Below, piece by piece: positions 21,062 through 26,122 of a stretch of DNA of 26,122 nt. This stretch comes from Erysipelotrichaceae bacterium (GTDB taxonomy: Bacteria > Bacillota_I > Bacilli_A > RFN20 > CAG-826). The stretch lies in contig JACKCX010000010.1 in NCBI GenBank assembly GCA_020633795.1, forward strand, positions 1 to 26,122, in the 5' to 3' direction. A model generated the notes under the pieces. That model was not told the DNA's origin. It did no database searches and was given only the letters and a program-made list of their open reading frames with translations. The position numbers were made by a program, and so were the translations under genes. Within the stretch, counting starts at the first letter, position 1. Every line of letters starts with the position of its first letter.

Positions 21062-24000
21062 CTATTTAACTTTCTTCTTTTTGCCTTTGGCGAGAACGAA
21101 AGCTAATCCCCCAAGAGAAAGAGCAGCCAAAGAACTAGTAGCTATAGTGGTTGGGATTGCCCATGAATTATTGGAATCAACGAATGTGATATTTACTTCA
21201 ACCAAATATGAAACAGTATTATGACCATCAGAAACTGTGACAACAAAACAATCATATCCCGTTGTATCAGGTTTTGCAGAATATACGAACTTTCCTGTGT
21301 TTTCATCAATGAACGCTGTCCCTTTATCTCCTTGTGAAGAAATGGAATATGTAAGTGAATCATTTTCTGGGTCGGTGACGCTCAATTGTCCTTCGACACT
21401 CGAGCCAGAATTTACATTAATAGTAGTTCCTGTTGAAGTTGGTTTTTGATTCTTTACAACATTAACGGTGACAACAATTGATTTGATGCTGTAGCCATCC
21501 GTAACCGAAATGGTGAAATAATCGGTTCCGCTAAAAGAAGGATCGGTAGTTGTATAAGTGTATTCGCCAGTTGACGAATTAATAGAAGCTGAGCCATGAC
21601 CTCCTTGCGCAGAGATGCTATATGTCAATGTATCATCCTCAGGATCGGTCGCAACAACTGTTCCGCTTCCACTGCCACCTTGCGAGATAGTCAAGGAGGA
21701 ATCGTTAATCGCTGGAGCGTTGTTGATAACGACATTAACTGTCACATAGCTTGTTGTAGTTCCGTATGAAACAGCAATCCTGAATGAATCGCTGGATGCA
21801 GCTGAATTGCTGAAGGCCGTATATGTGTATTTGCCGTTTGTTGAATTTAAATTAACCGTGCCGTGAGATGGCTGCTCATAGACAGAATAGCTGAGCGTAT
21901 CGCCATCAGGGTCTACGCCATGAACTTGACCCTCCGTGCTTCCTGATTGCGGCACCGATATGCTTACCGAGCTTTCTTCAAAATAAGGTTCAGTGCTTAT
22001 ATGCACATAAATCGTTACGTAAGATGTATGAATTCCATCAGTAATCGCAACAATGAACGAATCATCACCAGCTCCGGAATTTGCATAATATGAGAAGCTT
22101 CCGTCGCCCATAACGTTCGCATTGCCCTTTTCGCCTTGCTTTGAAATAGAATAAGTCAAAGTATCGCCATCAGCGTCTGATGCATTAACATTTCCTGTAA
22201 CAATATCGTTTTTCTCCACATTTACGGTCAGTGTTCCACTGGCGATTGTTATATCAGATTCAATATGGACATTGACAGTAACTTCGGATGTGAAATTACC
22301 ATCGCTTACACCGATTATGAACGCATCATTTCCGGCTTTTCCTTCGTCAGGAGCATATTGGTATCTGCCTGTAAGCGGATCGACTGTAGCAGTTCCTTTG
22401 TTTCCTTGGGAAACAATAGAATATGTTAATGAATCACCGTCAGCATCGGTTGCAACAACAGAACCAGTGTAATTATTATTTTGATTTGTATTAAAAGAAT
22501 AACTATCTTCCTCGAATGATGCAGGAGTATTAATTATTAAAGTATATTCTAAGATAACTGTAGATTTACCATCGGTAACTTGAACTTTAAAAGAATCGCG
22601 ACCTTTTGCAGTTGTCTTCGCATTATATGTCCAAGCACCAGTTGAACTATTCAAATTAACAATTCCTTGAGTTGGATAGCTTAAAATGGAATAAGTTAAT
22701 TCATCACCATCCAAATCAACAGCAAGAACATTTCCTGTTGTCGATTTTCCTTGATTTACAACAATTGTAGACTCTTGATTTTCAAGTTCTACCGGTGTTT
22801 CATTATGAACCTTTACTGTCACAAAAATATCATCGCAACCATCAGTCGCTTTAATTTGGAAAGAATCATTGCCGTGTGCATCTGCGTTAGGAGTATAAGC
22901 AAAACCACCGTTTGAAGAGTTAACGATAACATTTCCTTGAGATGGTTGAGCAACTAAAGAATATGTTAAAGTATCGCCATCTGGGTCAGAACAGGCAGCC
23001 GTGCCAGTAACTGTAATGCCTTCTGTTTCAAGATTAATTGTAATATTATTTGCAATCGGTCTTCTATTGACATTCACGTTTACTGTTACAACTTTAGGTG
23101 ATACACCATCATCAACTGTAATTTCAAATGTGTCTAGACCGAAATAATTTGTATTTGGTATGTAAATATAATCGCCTGTCAAAGAGTCAATGTTCGCGAT
23201 ACCATGATCAGCATTTTTTGTAATAGAATAAACCAAAGCGTCGCCATCTTTATCAGAAGCAGTAACTTTTGCAGAAAGAGAAGTGTTTTGGCTGATTGTT
23301 TTGTTAATTTCTAAATCAGCAACAATTTCAGATTCGATATGAACGTTAATAAAGATGGTAATAATATCGGTTCCATCACAAACATTAACTTCAAAAGAAT
23401 CGTCTCCTGCCACATTTTGATTTGGATAGTAAATATATTCACCAGTTGTTGGATTTAAAGATAAACTACCTTTTTTAGGTTGGGTTTTAACGGAATATGT
23501 TAAAGAATCACTATCGATGTCGGTGCATTGCGCCGTTCCACTATAATTTGTGTTCTCAGAAGTTGTGATATCTCTAGAAACCAAGGCATCGTCAGGAATA
23601 GTGTTTTGATAAATATGAATTGTAATAGTATACTGGCCAAAACCATAGTCAACTAATACAACAAAAGAATCATCTCCGCTACTACCTAAATTAGGAGTAT
23701 ATGTGTATTCTCCCGTTTCACTATTGATAGTAACGTTGCCATTCAAGGGTTGAGATTGAATGGAATATTCAGGAATAGCCCCATTAGCAGCAGTTTTAAT
23801 TTCACCACTATATAAGTAACCTTTTGTGATTTTTGCTGCCAAAACAGTGCCATCGTCATGAACGGAATATAAATGCACAGAATACGTAACTTCTACTGGC
23901 ATATATCCATCATCAATTTCAACTATGAATGTATCCAGGCCGTATGAGCCATCCTTTGCAACATAGGAATAATTTCCAAATTCATCAATTGACACATTGC

Positions 24001-25822
24001 CTTTTGTTCCATTCTTTTTTATTGAGTATGCAAGTGTATCGCCGTCAATATCAATTGCGTTTACGTTTCCGTTATAAGTTCTGGTATTCTCTACATCGAT
24101 TTTTATTGTCGTTTCATCGCTACAAGAGATATAGCTTTGAATATGAACGCTTACTGGATATTGAACCAATGAATACCCATCCGAAACAGCGATAACAAAA
24201 TAATCAGCCCCTGCTTCTTCGGTATCAGAATAATATGTGTATGATCCACTATTATTATTTAATATAACTGAGCCTTTATCTGGATTTTTATAAATAGAAT
24301 AGATTAATGGGTCGTTGTCATAATCAAAGCAAGGAGCATTTCCGGTAAAACTGCTTCCCATATCTAAATTAAAGGCGTTATCCCCACCGGTAAAACGAGG
24401 TTTATTGTTTATATAAAAATTAACTGGGTAATTTAAGCCAATACCATCGTAATCAATATTAATTAATGCAGCATCTGACCCTCTAGAGCTTTGATATGGA
24501 GTATATGTAAAATCACCAGTTTCATGATCAATCACCAAATCCCCTTTTGAAGCAGGGGTAATTATTTCATAACCTGTACCGCCATATAAACTAAACGAAC
24601 CAACATTAGTTTCCCCAGCATTTGCTATTACACTAAACGATTTGTAATCTGTAAAATAACTAACCACTGAAGGCGTTCGTACTGTGTTAAAATTTCCATT
24701 ACCAAGTTGTCCATAAGTATTGTCGCCCCAAGCATATAACTTTCCATCATTAGTTAATGCGGTAGCAAAATTTTTGCCAGCAGACACTTTACGTATATTT
24801 GATAATCCTGCGATTTGAACAGGGGAACTGGACACATCGATACTTTCGTTGATACCGAAAATATTTGAACCTGAATTTTTGCCAATAACGTAAGCCAACC
24901 CATTTGAATCAACAAAAAAAGCTGATGCGTTTGTAGATGCATTAACATCGCTTATTTTTTCTACAGATACGTCCACGATTTCTTTGTTTTCAAAATTAGA
25001 AAAGTCTAAATCTTTGAAAAACACCTTTCCGTATCGAGAAGATCCGCTAGTGCAATTAGATTTGTGGCTATATGTTAGTTTCCCGTTACTATCAACTAAG
25101 AAAAAATCATATACATATTGAGTCGTTGTGCCTCCGCTCATATAACTAGGTGTTGAATAAAAATAACTCGAGACATACAATCCATCTGCGCAAATTGTAT
25201 TTGAACTAGATGTATTAACACTCTCAGGAGAGGAAAATCGATAACTATTTGTTGAATTGTCAACATAAGGCAAAGTAGAATCAGAAGTATACTTACTAGT
25301 TGAACCACTAGAATACCAAGTATAGAGGCCGTAACCAAAATAATAAGACTTCGCTTCGCCTTCTTTAATACCAGTCGAATAATCCAGACTGCAAAAAACA
25401 GATTTATATTTATCGGTTAATGATACTGCGGTAGGAATTGTAGTTTCCTTTTTTGCGGGGTTAATTGATTTGCCCCACCCATACAATATACCATTCTCAT
25501 CAATTGCCGCGGAGCAATCATTTCCAGCACTTATCATTTTAAATTTCGTGCCGGGCATAATTTGCAATGGAACATTGGAATTCTCCTTATTTCCGTTTCC
25601 CAATTGACCATAATCATTTTTGCCCCAAGCGAACAAATTTCCTAAATTGTCCAAAGCAAGAACATGATTGCTTCCCGAAGAAATTTCAACTATTTGGCAA
25701 CTTGATAATGTAGCATTCGATAATGCGCTAACTTTTCTTATCGCATTAGATTTGGTACTCAAATTACTAGAAAGAGCCACACAGGCAATTGTTATTGCAG
25801 AGCAAAATAATTTTTTAACCAT
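21062..25822 (-). CDS. Giant surface protein: RCC1-like propeller, cadherin-like repeats, C-terminal anchor
   Basis: From ATG 25822 (GGAGG nine bases upstream) it has 1586 residues; the 21 earlier codons precede the ribosome site. A Sec signal (MVKKLFCSAITIACVALSS) is followed by an RCC1-type region (about 40-395) with blades such as SSGSNHVLALDNLGNLFAWG...YGQLGNGN and SAGKNFATALTNDGKLYAWG...YGQLGNGN. About 12 clear repeats and one weak repeat of 85-95 residues follow (about 400-1545), with D-x-DGD-x-LTYSI, G-x-x-x-x-N-x-x-TG-x-YTY-x-P and DSF-x-x-x-V-x-DG, the tandem-95/cadherin-like (VCBS-type) module whose acidic loops suggest calcium binding. The protein ends with a transmembrane helix and KGKKKKVK; no LPXTG is present. 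Probably an adhesin. Confidence 0.88.
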   Translation of the reverse strand: MVKKLFCSAITIACVALSSNLSTKSNAIRKVSALSNATLSSCQIVEISSGSNHVLALDNLGNLFAWGKNDYGQLGNGNKENSNVPLQIMPGTKFKMISAGNDCSAAIDENGILYGWGKSINPAKKETTIPTAVSLTDKYKSVFCSLDYSTGIKEGEAKSYYFGYGLYTWYSSGSTSKYTSDSTLPYVDNSTNSYRFSSPESVNTSSSNTICADGLYVSSYFYSTPSYMSGGTTTQYVYDFFLVDSNGKLTYSHKSNCTSGSSRYGKVFFKDLDFSNFENKEIVDVSVEKISDVNASTNASAFFVDSNGLAYVIGKNSGSNIFGINESIDVSSSPVQIAGLSNIRKVSAGKNFATALTNDGKLYAWGDNTYGQLGNGNFNTVRTPSVVSYFTDYKSFSVIANAGETNVGSFSLYGGTGYEIITPASKGDLVIDHETGDFTYTPYQSSRGSDAALINIDYDGIGLNYPVNFYINNKPRFTGGDNAFNLDMGSSFTGNAPCFDYDNDPLIYSIYKNPDKGSVILNNNSGSYTYYSDTEEAGADYFVIAVSDGYSLVQYPVSVHIQSYISCSDETTIKIDVENTRTYNGNVNAIDIDGDTLAYSIKKNGTKGNVSIDEFGNYSYVAKDGSYGLDTFIVEIDDGYMPVEVTYSVHLYSVHDDGTVLAAKITKGYLYSGEIKTAANGAIPEYSIQSQPLNGNVTINSETGEYTYTPNLGSSGDDSFVVLVDYGFGQYTITIHIYQNTIPDDALVSRDITTSENTNYSGTAQCTDIDSDSLTYSVKTQPKKGSLSLNPTTGEYIYYPNQNVAGDDSFEVNVCDGTDIITIFINVHIESEIVADLEINKTISQNTSLSAKVTASDKDGDALVYSITKNADHGIANIDSLTGDYIYIPNTNYFGLDTFEITVDDGVSPKVVTVNVNVNRRPIANNITINLETEGITVTGTAACSDPDGDTLTYSLVAQPSQGNVIVNSSNGGFAYTPNADAHGNDSFQIKATDGCDDIFVTVKVHNETPVELENQESTIVVNQGKSTTGNVLAVDLDGDELTYSILSYPTQGIVNLNSSTGAWTYNAKTTAKGRDSFKVQVTDGKSTVILEYTLIINTPASFEEDSYSFNTNQNNNYTGSVVATDADGDSLTYSIVSQGNKGTATVDPLTGRYQYAPDEGKAGNDAFIIGVSDGNFTSEVTVNVHIESDITIASGTLTVNVEKNDIVTGNVNASDADGDTLTYSISKQGEKGNANVMGDGSFSYYANSGAGDDSFIVAITDGIHTSYVTIYVHISTEPYFEESSVSISVPQSGSTEGQVHGVDPDGDTLSYSVYEQPSHGTVNLNSTNGKYTYTAFSNSAASSDSFRIAVSYGTTTSYVTVNVVINNAPAINDSSLTISQGGSGSGTVVATDPEDDTLTYSISAQGGHGSASINSSTGEYTYTTTDPSFSGTDYFTISVTDGYSIKSIVVTVNVVKNQKPTSTGTTINVNSGSSVEGQLSVTDPENDSLTYSISSQGDKGTAFIDENTGKFVYSAKPDTTGYDCFVVTVSDGHNTVSYLVEVNITFVDSNNSWAIPTTIATSSLAALSLGGLAFVLAKGKKKKVK

Positions 25823-26011
25823 GTTTATACCTCCAACAAAAAACTTGATAGAATAATACCCAGATCTTTTAGATGTAATAAACAATTACCCTCCGCTCGA
25901 AATATGATTTATTACGGGAGAGGCAAGGCAATACTATTCTTCAAATTATTTTACTAAATCAAATAATAAATTTCTATTCAAACTTAAATAACTGCTATTA
26001 TTTCAGGTTTA
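25823..26011. other. Intergenic leader of the surface-protein operon
   Basis: 189 bases between the Mrr-like stop and the giant gene. On the minus strand TATTAT preceded by TGGG lies about 35 bases before the ATG and could be a -10 box, without a convincing -35. A purine-rich GCGGAGGG occurs further upstream. I see no gene or strong hairpin here. Confidence 0.3.
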
Positions 26012-26122
26012 TTAGAAGCCCATTTCATCAAAGAAATCAGCATCTATGTCTTTAATTTCAATTTTTGTCCTTGTTTGTAAACCTACGCCGTATTCATACA
26101 TAAGTTCGGTAAGTTTATCTCC
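26012..26122 (-). CDS. C-terminal end of an Mrr-like restriction endonuclease (partial)
   Basis: A minus-strand frame enters from the right edge and stops at 26012. The 36 visible residues read GDKLTELMYEYGVGLQ, then TRTKIEIKDIDADFFDE. The LTELMYEYGVG...I-x-x-IDADFF pattern is the usual C-terminal ending of Mrr-type (type IV) enzymes that cut modified DNA. The catalytic PD-(D/E)xK core lies outside the window, so completeness cannot be judged. It is transcribed toward the giant surface gene, 189 bases upstream. Confidence 0.65.
   Translation of the reverse strand, partial: GDKLTELMYEYGVGLQTRTKIEIKDIDADFFDEMGF

Noticed and set aside
23929..24195. Plus-strand 88-residue frame inside the giant gene
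   Set aside because: An antisense frame within a long, clearly coding minus-strand repeat region; low-complexity translation and no start signal.
1..26122. Mycoplasma-type code with TGA as tryptophan
   Set aside because: Tryptophans in conserved positions are TGG, and TGA serves as a stop, for example for the pseudouridine synthase.

Overview
The window looks like a chromosome piece from a low-G+C member of the Bacilli in the broad sense, probably an uncultured gut lineage near the Erysipelotrichia/Mollicutes border. The reasons are a tyrosyl T-box leader, an Spx-type regulator, a YlbF-RsmD-CoaD cluster, RNase J, YitT and CYTH/NAD-kinase neighbours as in Bacillus, and AGGAGG-type ribosome sites. 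TGG codes tryptophan and TGA is used as a stop, so the genetic code is standard. The genus cannot be read from the sequence.

Bases 1-15945 are a dense housekeeping region. In order: the tail of an unidentified gene; a tyrosine T-box and tyrS; yitT-like (minus) divergent from a membrane-anchored thioredoxin-like protein; pgeF; coaD-rsmD-ylbF (minus operon) divergent from def; rnj-maf; nadK plus a membrane-anchored, cysteine-less EIIB-like protein (minus operon) divergent from a CYTH gene; spx (minus); trpS; and the minus operon pseudouridine synthase - phosphohexomutase - methyltransferase. The region ends at a tRNA-Ser(GGA). Several core promoters place the start codon at or within a few bases of the predicted transcription start, which suggests leaderless or near-leaderless messages (def, ylbF, the pseudouridine synthase).

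From the tRNA-Ser to the right edge the DNA is accessory in character. It holds a 5'-truncated DpnII/MboI-type restriction endonuclease, a complete IS150-like IS3-family element, a 3'-truncated Sel1-repeat gene of clearly higher G+C, and a three-gene minus-strand unit. That unit consists of a 1586-residue surface protein (RCC1-like propeller, then about a dozen cadherin-like repeats and a C-terminal membrane anchor), a lipoprotein with five InlB/Listeria-Bacteroides repeats and an unrecognised C-terminal domain, and a HEPN-type protein with an R-x4-H motif. The window closes in the 3' end of an Mrr-like restriction gene.

The IS element joins two unrelated broken genes and has no visible target duplication, so the left part of the island was probably made by IS-linked deletion or recombination. 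The most interesting candidate system is the tightly spaced surface-protein / lipoprotein / HEPN unit lying next to restriction genes. Its joint function is inference only.
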